Below, piece by piece: positions 34,085 to 42,620 of a DNA stretch of 43,344 bases. The position numbers and the translations under genes were made by a program. Source of the DNA: Gudongella sp046224405. Lineage in GTDB: Bacteria > Bacillota > Clostridia > Tissierellales > Tissierellaceae. The notes below the pieces were generated by a model. It was not told the origin of the DNA. It did no database searches and saw only the letters and a list, made by a program, of their open reading frames with translations. The DNA lies in NCBI RefSeq assembly GCF_046224405.1, contig NZ_JBJXRK010000022.1, positions 1 through 43,344 on the forward strand, in the 5' to 3' direction. Position 1 is the first letter of the stretch. Every line of letters starts with the position of its first letter.

Positions 34085-34677
34085 AACAGAACCTCCAGAA
34101 ATTGTCTTAGCACTGCTTCAATTCTCAAAATCTCTGCATATTTAATCAGTTTGTTGATATCCTTATCTTTTCTAGTTAGATAATTTTTAACACCTTCATT
34201 CACTACTGCAGGATCCTGATTGTTCCTGTCCCGTAAAATATCACAAATCGTTCTCTCCTTATCATATGCTTTGATTTTATTTCCAAAAATTGTTTCCACT
34301 TCGCAAACACCTAAATTAAATAAATCTTTTTTTACTGTGTGAACTCTAAGCCCATCTTTTTTTAGTCGGCTAGGATTATATCCACTTGGAACGGTCACAA
34401 CATACTGCAATGGGTCCCAATCAGTAAGGTCGTGTAAAAAGAGTGACGTTTCATGAGAATAAATCATCTTGCTCCTTCTTAGCTGAAGAATCATCATTCT
34501 GTCTTCCCAGTTATCAGGAGTGATGTAGACTCCATGGGCGACACGTTCCAATTCACCTTCTCTTACCAACTCCCTTAAGTACTCTCTATGAATATTGTTC
34601 TCTTCAGCTGCTTTCGTTGTAATTACTCCATTATACTCTTCCACTAATTCCCTCAGAATATCTGCACCATCCATCAT
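34081..34677 (-). CDS. abiEi: AbiEi-family type IV antitoxin/transcription factor, now without its toxin
   Basis: The 198-aa protein has an N-terminal winged helix (LVEEYNGVITTKAAEENNIH, REYLRELVREGELERVAHGV, then YITPD) and the AbiEi C-terminal part (MIYSHETSLFLHDLTDWDPL, YVVTVPSGYNPSRLKKDGLR, VETIFGNKIKAYDKERTICD). AbiEi antitoxins repress their own operon and offset the AbiEii nucleotidyltransferase toxin in abortive phage defence. GGGTGGTG lies before the two adjacent ATG codons at 34677. The partner gene directly downstream is only a 16-codon stub, so this is an orphan. It may persist as an anti-addiction factor or a regulator; that is inference. Confidence 0.85.
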   Translation of the reverse strand: MMDGADILRELVEEYNGVITTKAAEENNIHREYLRELVREGELERVAHGVYITPDNWEDRMMILQLRRSKMIYSHETSLFLHDLTDWDPLQYVVTVPSGYNPSRLKKDGLRVHTVKKDLFNLGVCEVETIFGNKIKAYDKERTICDILRDRNNQDPAVVNEGVKNYLTRKDKDINKLIKYAEILRIEAVLRQFLEVLL

Positions 34678-34862
34678 TACACCACCCTTTTGTCTTTCGT
34701 GCTACTATTATATTTTATGTTAGCACGTTTGTCAATTTTGTGAATAATATAAACATGAAATACTCTGTGATAGCCCAATAAATTAGACTATTTGAAATTT
34801 TTTAACACTACTTTCATGATATAATCATCTCAACAAATCCTATTAATGACGGTGGTGATTCC

Positions 34863-35495
34863 ATGAAGATGAACTGGAAAAAGATAGTTATATTTGCCCT
34901 TGGTGTTCTTACTGCAATTGTTCTGTTCTTCGGTATAAATCTCTACCTTGCCCTTGAGGGAAGCCCCTTTGAGAAATGGCAGGAAAGAAGAGAGGTTGTA
35001 AGGATCTATGAAGAGGCGTACGGTCAGGAGTTTGTGGTTGAGGAATCCAACTTTGATTTTAAGAGAAATGAGTTTGAGTTTACCCTCTACCCTAAAGATG
35101 ATCCTGACATTACCTTCAGGACAAGCCTAAATACCATGCGGTATAAGGATGCCTACGGTGAGGTCAGATCCAGATCCTATATTCACGAAATGGTCTCCGA
35201 AGCCCTTGGTTCTGATTTTGATTATCTGGGCTATACCATGAATGTATTTGAGGATCGTAATTCAAGTTATGTATTTGAGCCAGATCTGCAAAGGAGACTT
35301 GCAATGAACAGCTATACGGTGGATTTTAGCTGGGATGTGGAAAAGATTGACAGCAATGAAATCGATCCAGTATTTGAGGATATTGTCTCAAGGATAGATG
35401 ATGCCATTGATTTTGATGTTGAGGAGCTAAAGGTCCGTTCTTCAGTGTATGATGGTGAGGATTATTATTTCAAGGATACGGTTATAGTTGAATAG
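34863..35495 (+). CDS. Membrane-anchored protein of unknown function
   Basis: The 210-aa protein opens with WKKIVIFALGVLTAIVLFFG, a single membrane helix, then an extracytoplasmic acidic region: a helix (KWQERREVVRIYEEAYGQEF), beta-rich NFDFKRNEFEFTLYPKDDPD, and a C-terminal EDYYFKDTVIVE. The look is like YfjL-type small surface proteins of Firmicutes, but I would not assign it. GGTGGTGATT lies before the ATG. It is the first plus-strand gene after a long minus-strand run, transcribed divergently from abiEi, and has its own terminator. Confidence 0.7.
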   Translation: MKMNWKKIVIFALGVLTAIVLFFGINLYLALEGSPFEKWQERREVVRIYEEAYGQEFVVEESNFDFKRNEFEFTLYPKDDPDITFRTSLNTMRYKDAYGEVRSRSYIHEMVSEALGSDFDYLGYTMNVFEDRNSSYVFEPDLQRRLAMNSYTVDFSWDVEKIDSNEIDPVFEDIVSRIDDAIDFDVEELKVRSSVYDGEDYYFKDTVIVE

Positions 35496-35510
35496 AAACT
35501 ATTTATATTT

Positions 35511-35537
35511 AGATACCCTGCGTTGGGTATCTTTTTT
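35511..35537 (+). terminator. Rho-independent terminator of the 210-aa gene
   Basis: AGATACCC pairs with GGGTATCT around a six-base loop, followed by TTTTT on the plus strand, 16 bases after the stop codon. Confidence 0.85.
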
Positions 35538-35575
35538 CTGTGTTTGTTTTGCATGGTAAAGTGCGAAAATGTTTA

Positions 35576-35628
35576 TTGACCGATTCGGTCGATAGTGGTA
35601 TTGTTAAGGTAGATAAACCGATTCGGTC
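35576..35628 (+). promoter_or_regulatory. Promoter and two operators of the TetR-ABC operon
   Basis: TTGACC (35576-35581) and TATTGT (35599-35604) form a -35/-10 pair with a 17-base spacer. GACCGATTCGGTC, a perfect palindrome around a central T, covers 35578-35590 and so overlaps the -35 and spacer. A second copy, ACCGATTCGGTC, at 35617-35628 lies just downstream of the start site, 38 bases away. This is a textbook layout for autorepression by the TetR protein encoded next. Confidence 0.85.
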
Positions 35629-35651
35629 GAAATATAGGTGAGGTGAAGTTT

Positions 35652-36266
35652 ATGGAGAATTTTCTATCGCTCCCTGGTGATAAGCAAAAGTCAATTAGGG
35701 ATGCAGCATTAAAGGTATTTGGTGAAAACAGCTACAAGAAGTCATCTGTCAAGGATATTGCTGATGAGGCGGATATCTCCAAGTCCATGGTGTTTCACTA
35801 CTTTGGGACTAAGAAGGACCTTTACCTGTATCTTGTGCATTACTGCTCGAAGGTCTTAACAGGTCCCCTCACAAGCATACAAAAGGATCTGCCCAGGGAC
35901 TATTTTGAGAGAATGAAGGTTGCCACAGAGAAGCAGATGGGGGTATTGAAGGAAGAGCCATTTTTTCTTAAGTTCCTTACTACAATGCTATCTGAATCAG
36001 ATCCTGAGATATCTGAGGAGCTTCAGACCTACAGGGAATATGCAGCGTCATTTCAAAGCAGCTACGCCCTTGATGACATTGACTTTTCAAAATTCAAGGA
36101 TGATGTTGACCTGAAGGTCGTTTTGAGGATGATGGTGTGGATGGCTGAGGGTTTTTCCAGGAATGTATCCCTGGAAAGTGAGGATACCTTGGATAAGTAT
36201 ATCGATCAATTCAAGGAGTCCGTAGAATTGTTGAGAAAAAACCTGTACAAGGAGGAGTATCTATGA
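35652..36266 (+). CDS. TetR-family transcriptional repressor of the ABC exporter operon
   Basis: Of 204 residues the first 50 form the TetR DNA-binding domain (DKQKSIRDAALKVFGENSYK, KSSVKDIADEADISKSMVFH, YFGTKKDLYLYLVHYC). The C-terminal part is an all-helical ligand/dimer domain without an assignable ligand. The start is ATG 35652, with GAGGTGA in front; the frame to 35643 begins inside that site. It shares ATGA with the ABC ATPase gene, so repressor and exporter are made from one message. The two palindromes in the promoter are its probable operators. Confidence 0.92.
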   Translation: MENFLSLPGDKQKSIRDAALKVFGENSYKKSSVKDIADEADISKSMVFHYFGTKKDLYLYLVHYCSKVLTGPLTSIQKDLPRDYFERMKVATEKQMGVLKEEPFFLKFLTTMLSESDPEISEELQTYREYAASFQSSYALDDIDFSKFKDDVDLKVVLRMMVWMAEGFSRNVSLESEDTLDKYIDQFKESVELLRKNLYKEEYL

Positions 36267-37144
36267 AGGAACCTATAGTTGATATCAAAAATCTCAAAAA
36301 GTATTACGGAAAGCAAAGAGGTATTGAGGATGTAAGCTTTTCAGTCCAGGAAGGAGAAATATTCGGATTTATCGGTCCCAACGGTGCTGGAAAGTCAACC
36401 ACCATCAGGACCCTTCTGGCTCTCCTTAAGCCAACATCAGGAAGCGCCACAATATTTGGCAAGGACTGTATCAAACATGCCGCAGAGATTGCAGGTGACA
36501 TAGGCTACCTTTCAGGTGAACCAAGTTATTATGAAAATATGAAAGTAAAGGAATTCCTAAGATACTCAGCAGAACTGTACGGAAAGAAAAATACTTCAAG
36601 GTTGGATGAGCTCGCTGAGAGGCTCCAGCTTGATATGAACCGCAAAATCGAGGACCTTTCCATGGGAAACAAAAAGAAGGTTGGAATCATCTCAGCCCTC
36701 TTGCACTCTCCAAAGCTTCTTATTCTGGATGAGCCTACAAGCGGGCTTGACCCTCTGATACAACAGACCTTCTTCCAGATTCTCCGGGAGGAGAAAGAAA
36801 AGGGCACAACCATACTTTTCTCATCCCATGTCCTTAGCGAGGTTCAGAAATTGTGTGACAAGGTTGCAATCATCAAGGAGGGTAGAATCATCGATACCCA
36901 AAGCATAACTGAGCTACGAAAGAACGGATACAAGAAGGTATCCATTGTAACTGAGAATCCCCTTGTTAGGGAAGATCTGGATCTTGATGGCGTTGCTGAC
37001 CTTACCATTTCCAATGGCAACACCTCCTTTATATACATGGGCCCTGTCGTTGAGCTTCTATCAAAAATCAACTCATTCCCAGTAAGGGATGTATTCATTG
37101 AAGAGCCAACACTGGAGGAGATCTTCCTCCACTATTACCAGTAG
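36263..37144 (+). CDS. ABC transporter ATP-binding protein
   Basis: The 293-aa ATPase has P-loop GPNGAGKST (residues ~37-45), signature LSMGNKKKV, Walker B LLILDEPTSGLDP, and switch His in LFSSHVLSEV. The C-terminal extension (THIS type: KVSIVTENPLVREDLDLDGV) is usual for ABC-2 drug or peptide exporters. It energises the two permeases that follow. Start overlaps tetR by ATGA; the ribosome binding site AAGGAGGAG lies inside tetR. The exported compound is unknown. Confidence 0.93.
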   Translation: MKEPIVDIKNLKKYYGKQRGIEDVSFSVQEGEIFGFIGPNGAGKSTTIRTLLALLKPTSGSATIFGKDCIKHAAEIAGDIGYLSGEPSYYENMKVKEFLRYSAELYGKKNTSRLDELAERLQLDMNRKIEDLSMGNKKKVGIISALLHSPKLLILDEPTSGLDPLIQQTFFQILREEKEKGTTILFSSHVLSEVQKLCDKVAIIKEGRIIDTQSITELRKNGYKKVSIVTENPLVREDLDLDGVADLTISNGNTSFIYMGPVVELLSKINSFPVRDVFIEEPTLEEIFLHYYQ

Positions 37145-37156
37145 GAGGTGACGATT

Positions 37157-37963
37157 ATGGTTGTTTTCAAATATGAACTAAAACAGATAAAAAAACTCAT
37201 TATTGCCTGGTCCCTTGTGATGGCTGTTCTTGTGTTTCTTCTTGTACCAGTATATATGGATATTGGAAAAAGCGTAGGTTCTGACAGCCAACAGCTAGAG
37301 CAGGTCATTTCAGATAATCAGTTCCTTCAGGCTGTCGATATGAGTGCTGAGTTCCTGTCCAAGCCAATCGGCATGTACGGATTCCTCAACGGATGGTTTT
37401 TTGCACTGGCTGCATCAGTACTTGCCATGCATGTGGGCTTATCGGTCAATACCAAGGATTTTGCTGGTAAGTCAGCTGATTTTATTTACACCAAACCCTT
37501 GGACCGGGGCAAAGTGTTCCTGGCGAAGCTGTTTGCAGCATCAGTGGGGGTGTTTACAGTTGGAATCGTGTACTTTGTATCATCCTACGGAGCCCTAAGG
37601 ATAAACCTACCGGAGGGGTTTGAGATGTGGATGTTTCTTCATATTGCCTTTTCACTTATTATGCTCCAGGCAATATACCTGGCCCTGGGAATACTTGTTG
37701 GGGTCATATGGCCAAGAAACAGAAGACCTCTACTACTTTCAGTGACTGTTGTATTTATTACTGTTGTAATCGGGACCTTTGCCGCAACCATGGGCTTTGA
37801 CTGGTTACTCTTTCTATCGCCTCCCAAATTCTTTGGAGGATCGATAATTGCAAGCCTTGGTGGTTACGATATGAGATTTGTATACTGGCTCTTTTTCCTT
37901 GTAATAGCCTTTATCTCATCTGGTTACTTCATTTTCAGGAAAAAGGATCTTATTACCGTCTAA
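37157..37963 (+). CDS. ABC-2 type permease subunit 1
   Basis: The 268-aa protein has six membrane helices, the first at about 16-35 (LIIAWSLVMAVLVFLLVPVY) and the last at 240-260 (YWLFFLVIAFISSGYFIF). The cytoplasmic loop AGKSADFIYTKPLDRGKVFL is characteristic of the ABC-2 subfamily that pairs with a homologous partner. GGAGGTG precedes ATG 37157; the frame from 37148 begins inside it. It follows the ATPase by 12 bases. Its sequence and loop resemble the next gene (DSYADFIYTKPYDRRTVLLS), so the pair arose by duplication. Confidence 0.88.
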   Translation: MVVFKYELKQIKKLIIAWSLVMAVLVFLLVPVYMDIGKSVGSDSQQLEQVISDNQFLQAVDMSAEFLSKPIGMYGFLNGWFFALAASVLAMHVGLSVNTKDFAGKSADFIYTKPLDRGKVFLAKLFAASVGVFTVGIVYFVSSYGALRINLPEGFEMWMFLHIAFSLIMLQAIYLALGILVGVIWPRNRRPLLLSVTVVFITVVIGTFAATMGFDWLLFLSPPKFFGGSIIASLGGYDMRFVYWLFFLVIAFISSGYFIFRKKDLITV

Positions 37964-37978
37964 AGGGAGGTGTGTGAA

Positions 37979-38776
37979 TTGAAATCAATAATATTTAAGG
38001 AATTAAGACTCCAAAGAAAGCTTATCCTTATCTGGTCCTTTATCCTCATCCTTACAGCTGCCTTTGGAGGGATCGAGTTCAAGGGTCTTCAAAACCAGAT
38101 GGATATGCTTGAAACCACTGTTGCAGATTTCCCAAGAATCGTCAAGATCATGTTTGGTGTGGATGCATTCCCCATCAGCACTCCTCTTGGGGGATACGCC
38201 AGCATGTTCTACTGGTATCAGCTGGTACTCTTTGCTTTGGCGGTCTACATCGGATACTATATTGTTTCAAGGGATGAAAAAGATAGCTATGCTGACTTCA
38301 TATACACCAAGCCCTATGACAGAAGGACAGTACTGCTCTCAAAGGGTGTAGTGGTTCTGATAATAAATGCTGTATTTGCAATCCTAACGGCTGTGGGTAC
38401 CGTGATATTCCTTGTGCCTTTCATTGCCGATGGATCAAGCTTAATTCCACATATAGTCACCTCAACAATTGGAATGTTCTTTACGCAAATAATCTTTTCA
38501 GCTGTTGGAATGTTCTTTGGGTCCATAACCGGACACTTCAGAAAAGGCATGCTTGGAGGCTTTATGGTTCTGATTATCGCTTATGCCATTGCATTTTCAA
38601 TAGAGTTTGTTGGCAATCTGGATCACCTGAACTTTCTTTCACCTGTCAGATACTTCAATCTTGCTTCCCTGGCTGAAGGTGGGTTTGATCCTCTCTATCT
38701 AGCTCTTTCAGCCATTTTGGTTGGAGGGTTGATGCTCCTTGCTGTCAAGAGGCTTGGAAAGCGGGACCTTATTTAG
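37979..38776 (+). CDS. ABC-2 type permease subunit 2
   Basis: The 265-aa protein mirrors subunit 1 with six helices (LILIWSFILILTAAFGGIEF at the start, LSAILVGGLMLLAVKRL at the end) and the shared loop YADFIYTKPYDRRTVLLSKG. The two probably form a heterodimeric channel with two copies of the ATPase. GGGAGGTG lies six bases before a TTG at 37979, taken as the start; a GTG at 37970 is possible. It starts 15 bases after subunit 1 stops. No clear terminator follows; only 93 bases separate it from the pdxA-like gene. Confidence 0.87.
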   Translation: MKSIIFKELRLQRKLILIWSFILILTAAFGGIEFKGLQNQMDMLETTVADFPRIVKIMFGVDAFPISTPLGGYASMFYWYQLVLFALAVYIGYYIVSRDEKDSYADFIYTKPYDRRTVLLSKGVVVLIINAVFAILTAVGTVIFLVPFIADGSSLIPHIVTSTIGMFFTQIIFSAVGMFFGSITGHFRKGMLGGFMVLIIAYAIAFSIEFVGNLDHLNFLSPVRYFNLASLAEGGFDPLYLALSAILVGGLMLLAVKRLGKRDLI

Positions 38777-38869
38777 AATCAATCCATTTGATTTGTTGCA
38801 ATTATGCAATATAATCAAATTATAAGCACAAGCTGATTCTAATGAGTGCATTGCTAGGGAGGGATATTT

Positions 38870-39859
38870 ATGAAACCAATAATTGGAGTTACCATGGGAG
38901 ATCCTGCAGGGGTTGGCCCTGAAATAATTGCAAAGGCACTAATGGATAAAGGAATCCTTGAGCTTTGCAGGCCTGTTGTGGTTGGAAGCAGGGCTGTGAT
39001 GGAGGAAGTTCTTGGTATTTGTGGACTGGATGCGAATATCAATGTACTTGATGAAAAAGAATTTCTATACAAGGATGGGTCAGTAAACATGATAAACATC
39101 GATAATGTTGACATGAAAAGTCTTATCCGTGGAAAGGTCAGCGGAGGTTGCGGGAGAGCGGCCTTTGAGTACATTGAAAAAGCTGTGGAGCTTGCCCTGG
39201 ATGGAAAGGTAAGTGCCATTGCAACAGCACCTGTAAACAAGGAGTCACTTAGGGCTGCCAATGTACCCTATATCGGTCATACTGAAATGCTTGAAAAGCT
39301 TACTGGCGTCACCAATCCCCTGACCATGTTTCAGGTTGAAGGCTTAAGGATATTCTTCCTCACAAGACACGTGTCCCTGAGAAAGGCCTGTGAAATGGTC
39401 ACTGATGATAGGGTCTACGAAATGATAAAAAGATCCTTTGCAGCTATTAAGAGACTTGGCGTGGAGGATCCTATTCTTGCAGTTGCAGCACTTAACCCTC
39501 ATGGTGGAGAGCATGGACTCTTTGGGGATGAGGAGGAGAATGAGATCAAGCCTGCCATTAAAAGAGCAGCTGATGAAGGATACAATGTGGTGGGTCCCCT
39601 TCCTGCCGATTCGGTCTTCCACTTTGCAGCCATCGGAAGATATGATGCTGTCATATCCCTGTATCACGACCAGGGCCATATCGCAGCCAAGATGCTTAAT
39701 TTCGAAAAGACGGTTTCAATCACAAACAATTTGCCCTTCCTAAGGACCTCAGTGGACCACGGGACAGCCTTTGATATTGCAGGCAAGGGTATTGTCAGTG
39801 AAGCCAGCATGATTGAAGCAATCAGGCTGGCTGGGGAGTATGCACTTACTTATCTATAG
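38870..39859 (+). CDS. pdxA: PdxA-family 4-phosphate dehydrogenase
   Basis: The 329-aa protein begins MKPIIGVTMGDPAGVGPEII, the PdxA opening, and has the three metal-binding His segments: PYIGHTEML, LNPHGGEHGLFG and LYHDQGHIAAK. DSVFHFA and SVDHGTAFDIAGKG complete the signature. PdxA oxidises 4-phosphohydroxy-L-threonine in pyridoxal-phosphate synthesis; a close branch (PdxA2) oxidises D-threonate or D-erythronate 4-phosphate in sugar-acid breakdown. No pdxJ or DUF1537 kinase gene lies near, so the branch is undecided. GGGAGGGA lies before the ATG. It ends inside a long inverted repeat shared with the convergent toxin gene. Confidence 0.9.
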   Translation: MKPIIGVTMGDPAGVGPEIIAKALMDKGILELCRPVVVGSRAVMEEVLGICGLDANINVLDEKEFLYKDGSVNMINIDNVDMKSLIRGKVSGGCGRAAFEYIEKAVELALDGKVSAIATAPVNKESLRAANVPYIGHTEMLEKLTGVTNPLTMFQVEGLRIFFLTRHVSLRKACEMVTDDRVYEMIKRSFAAIKRLGVEDPILAVAALNPHGGEHGLFGDEEENEIKPAIKRAADEGYNVVGPLPADSVFHFAAIGRYDAVISLYHDQGHIAAKMLNFEKTVSITNNLPFLRTSVDHGTAFDIAGKGIVSEASMIEAIRLAGEYALTYL

Positions 39860-39899
39860 AAAAAATCCTATTGCTCAAATAGGATTTTTTCTATAGATA
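39851..39899. terminator. Bidirectional terminator: 22-bp perfect inverted repeat across both stop codons
   Basis: Bases 39851-39872 are the exact reverse complement of 39878-39899, with a five-base loop. It contains six A residues on one arm and six T residues on the other, so it works in both directions. It carries the last codons and stops of both converging genes: pdxA ends Tyr-Leu-stop and the toxin gene also ends Tyr-Leu-stop, from the mirrored TATCTATAG. Confidence 0.85.
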
Positions 39900-40181
39900 T
39901 CTTTTAAGTTCTTTGTAAAAATTTTCTCTTGTACCTGCCATTATTATTACAATAATTTCACCATTTTCAAGCATTAAAACCCTATAAGCAATCTCATAGT
40001 TTGTCTTGTTATGATAAACATCGACTGCCATTATTCCTTCCAAATCACCTTTTTTATATTTCCCATAATATGGATTTTTTCTAATTTCCTCTATAGCTAT
40101 CTTGAATTTTTCTTTAAGTGATTTATCTTTTAATTTCTTAAAATACTTTTCAGCTGCTGGCATATATACAATAGGAAGCAT
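39891..40181 (-). CDS. RelE/ParE-family toxin
   Basis: The 96-aa protein has the RelE fold order: MLPIVYMPAAEKYFKKLKDK, a helical hairpin ending EEIRKNPYYGKYKKGDLEGI, and strands YEIAYRVLMLENGEIIVIIM and AGTRENFYKELKRYL. The conserved Arg in YRV and the final Arg-Tyr fit a ribosome-dependent mRNA interferase, though ParE-like gyrase inhibitors look similar. AGGAGG precedes ATG 40181 at six bases; an ATG further upstream would overlap the antitoxin. It follows its antitoxin by 10 bases. Confidence 0.85.
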   Translation of the reverse strand: MLPIVYMPAAEKYFKKLKDKSLKEKFKIAIEEIRKNPYYGKYKKGDLEGIMAVDVYHNKTNYEIAYRVLMLENGEIIVIIMAGTRENFYKELKRYL

Positions 40182-40191
40182 GCTCAACCTC

Positions 40192-40566
40192 CTATTCTTC
40201 ATCAAAAATATCAGCTGTGTAATCCACGTAATCCTCAGCTACTTTTCTGGCCAATTGGTCAGCCTCTTCTATCATCTTTTCAACTGCAGGACGAACCTTT
40301 CTGTTTACTCTTTTAAACTCCTTCAGAAGCTCCTCTCCACTATAGCCTTGGCTTATCAGATCCCTTAATATTTCCTCTGCAAAATCTGATTTTTCATTCC
40401 TTATGGGTAGGAGTATCAGCATTCCATCAGTATAGATGCACTCCATTTCCTTGTCGATCTTAAGTGCATCATAATACTTGGCAGGGATTGTAATCTGTCT
40501 TTTGGATGAAATCTTGATTCTCTTTTTATCATATTTTTTAATATCTCCAGGTTTCCTGGCCTCCAT
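40192..40566 (-). CDS. AbrB/MazE-family antitoxin
   Basis: The 124-aa protein has an N-terminal SpoVT/AbrB swapped-hairpin DNA-binding domain (RIKISSKRQITIPAKYYDAL, then IYTDGMLILLPIR) and a helical, acidic C-terminus (RKVAEDYVDYTADIFDEE) of the type that wraps a toxin. GGAGGTG lies before ATG 40566; upstream codons in the same frame lack support. It should repress the pair and neutralise the RelE-like toxin encoded next. An AbrB antitoxin with a RelE toxin is a less usual but known mixture. Confidence 0.87.
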   Translation of the reverse strand: MEARKPGDIKKYDKKRIKISSKRQITIPAKYYDALKIDKEMECIYTDGMLILLPIRNEKSDFAEEILRDLISQGYSGEELLKEFKRVNRKVRPAVEKMIEEADQLARKVAEDYVDYTADIFDEE

Positions 40567-40697
40567 AAAGCACCTCCGAAAGTAAATTTTCTTTGTTTCC
40601 TTACTTTTAGGATAAGCTAACCCCTTAATATTGTCAATGACATATTTTGGGGTATTCATTAGGACAGCCCGAAAGTTTCAGACTGCCCTTTTAGTGT

Positions 40698-42524
40698 CTA
40701 CCTTATTGGAAATGTAATTGGTTCAAAAGGTAAAGTAATTGGATCAAAGGTTGGGTCAATTGGAATCATATCCAGCATTTCTACGTTCGGTATAAAGAAC
40801 TTCCTTGTCTCTCCAGGTTGAAGAACAGTTCCCGTATCCTTGGATGGGAATGTCTCAACGCTGTGTTTTCCACTGGAGTCCTTTTTAAGCCTTGCAAGGG
40901 TCAGCGCCTTGATTTCTGCGGTGTCCCATGTGGATGTGTTCTGGACCTCAATATACCAATGCATTCCCTTTGCAGGCGGCCAATGCTCTTCAGCATAGAA
41001 TGGTAAAGGAACATCCAGCTTGAGGGTCTTGCTGTAGTCTATGAACACTGATTCATTGGGAGTATCCCAAACAACAAGGGGACTTTGTGTACCTGTGCCT
41101 ATTGTAACTTTGAGTTTGTTCCTTGAAAAGTGTCCTGTCTCAATATGGATCCTTGCGGAAAAGTCATGGTCTGATCCAACACGCTCCACAGGGATTACCA
41201 GGTAGAATCTCATAAACTCGAAGTTTTCCGCAAGGTCATCGTATGAAAGTGTAAAATACCCATTCTCGGTTGGTCCCCACAAGTCACTCCAGCTGTTGAG
41301 GAACTTTACGGTCTCTGTATTATCATCATATCCCACTACAGTCACTGCGTGCTGTTCATTAGGCTCCTCACCTTGTATATTGTAGAGCCATCCAGCTGCA
41401 AGCAGCGGTCCATAATTCCTCAATCCATACCTGATGTTTTCAATGGTGGGCTCAAATTCCTCGCTTTCCATCATACGATAGTATTTTGCCAGGGAGTTGG
41501 TCCATCCGTTTGGCTGAGGCATATTGCTGTAATCGTAGTAGATGCTGCCATCAGCTTTTGTTATTTTAACTGCTTTGTCATAGTCAGTGTGTGCGTAAGC
41601 CTCAGGGCAGAGTCCATTGTTCTGTAGCAAGGATTTGGAGTCCACAGGCCCTCCATCGGCCAACTGCTCCTGTCTGCTGTGAAGATACCAGAAGGAGACA
41701 TCAGGTGTGTATGGGTGCTCCATTTCCTTTAGGATATTCATGATGTGAACCATGGTCCTACCTGCGCAGCCTCCGGTGTTGCTCTGATTACCCTGGAAGG
41801 TGACATAGGGCGAGTAATCGCATCCGGTGTCCCATATGATAATACCCCTGTGCAGTTCAAAGTTTATAATGCCGTCCTGGCCTGCAGGTCTTACATCAGC
41901 TATACTCACACCTTTCTGGACGGACAACGAATCAAGGTATATCTTGGCCGAATCGTATTCCTTGTCTATTAAAGATCGATTGATCCCCTCCTTGACCCAG
42001 TTTGGCAGTAGTGCCAGATCTGTCTGGGACAAGTTAAATCCGGGAATATTCAGCCCTGTTTCAGCTTCGGCCATATCAGTTGTAATCCTCACAATCCGTT
42101 CTATACCATCCCACTTGACGTCTCCTCCAAAGGATTCGCTTACAAATCTAACCGGTACAAGAGTCCTTCCATTTACAATGCTTGGAGGAACATCAAGGAT
42201 AACTGACTCTCCATTCACCCATGCCTCCCTATTCCCTATGTACAGGACTATTGTGGTGTCTCCTTTGGTTGAGGTCACTTTTCTTTCTATTGGGTCCCAT
42301 TGAACATCAGCCTCAAGGCTTTCGAATATGGCCCTAAGAGGGACTAGGGTTCTTCCATCCTCAATTATTGGGGGACTGTCAAATGTAACCTCATTCCCAT
42401 TTACTATTATGCTTATGGGTTTTTCTTCCTGTTCATTTGCAAAGGCTGCAAGGTATGGTAGATTCATCAAAAGCAGCCCCAGAACAAGTAAAAATGAAAT
42501 CCTTTTAATCCATTTGGCATTCAT
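40698..42524 (-). CDS. Secreted papain-like (C1) cysteine protease with copper-amine-oxidase-type N-terminal repeats
   Basis: The 608-aa protein has a signal peptide (KRISFLLVLGLLLMNLPYLA, cleaved near AFAN). Two repeats of the copper amine oxidase N-terminal fold follow (about 38-147), each with an IxDGRTLVPLR-type core: IIEDGRTLVPLRAIFESL and IVNGRTLVPVRFVSESFGGD. This fold usually binds the cell surface in clostridia. From about 205 a C1 protease follows: Gln247 and Cys253 in QSNTGGCAGRT, His392 in QHAVTVVGYDD, Asn410 in FLNSWSDLWG. The Trp after the catalytic Cys is replaced by Ala. A beta-rich tail ends the protein. GGAGGCAG precedes the ATG. It is probably an exported enzyme for peptide feeding or wall-protein trimming; the target is unknown. 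Confidence 0.88.
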   Translation of the reverse strand: MNAKWIKRISFLLVLGLLLMNLPYLAAFANEQEEKPISIIVNGNEVTFDSPPIIEDGRTLVPLRAIFESLEADVQWDPIERKVTSTKGDTTIVLYIGNREAWVNGESVILDVPPSIVNGRTLVPVRFVSESFGGDVKWDGIERIVRITTDMAEAETGLNIPGFNLSQTDLALLPNWVKEGINRSLIDKEYDSAKIYLDSLSVQKGVSIADVRPAGQDGIINFELHRGIIIWDTGCDYSPYVTFQGNQSNTGGCAGRTMVHIMNILKEMEHPYTPDVSFWYLHSRQEQLADGGPVDSKSLLQNNGLCPEAYAHTDYDKAVKITKADGSIYYDYSNMPQPNGWTNSLAKYYRMMESEEFEPTIENIRYGLRNYGPLLAAGWLYNIQGEEPNEQHAVTVVGYDDNTETVKFLNSWSDLWGPTENGYFTLSYDDLAENFEFMRFYLVIPVERVGSDHDFSARIHIETGHFSRNKLKVTIGTGTQSPLVVWDTPNESVFIDYSKTLKLDVPLPFYAEEHWPPAKGMHWYIEVQNTSTWDTAEIKALTLARLKKDSSGKHSVETFPSKDTGTVLQPGETRKFFIPNVEMLDMIPIDPTFDPITLPFEPITFPIR

Positions 42525-42620
42525 TTTTCTGCCTCCTTTTCTCTTAATAAATACTCATAATTGATTTGTCCTCTCACCTCCCAATCCTTGTTCTGCTCTT
42601 GGCCCTATTATTCTATCCAC

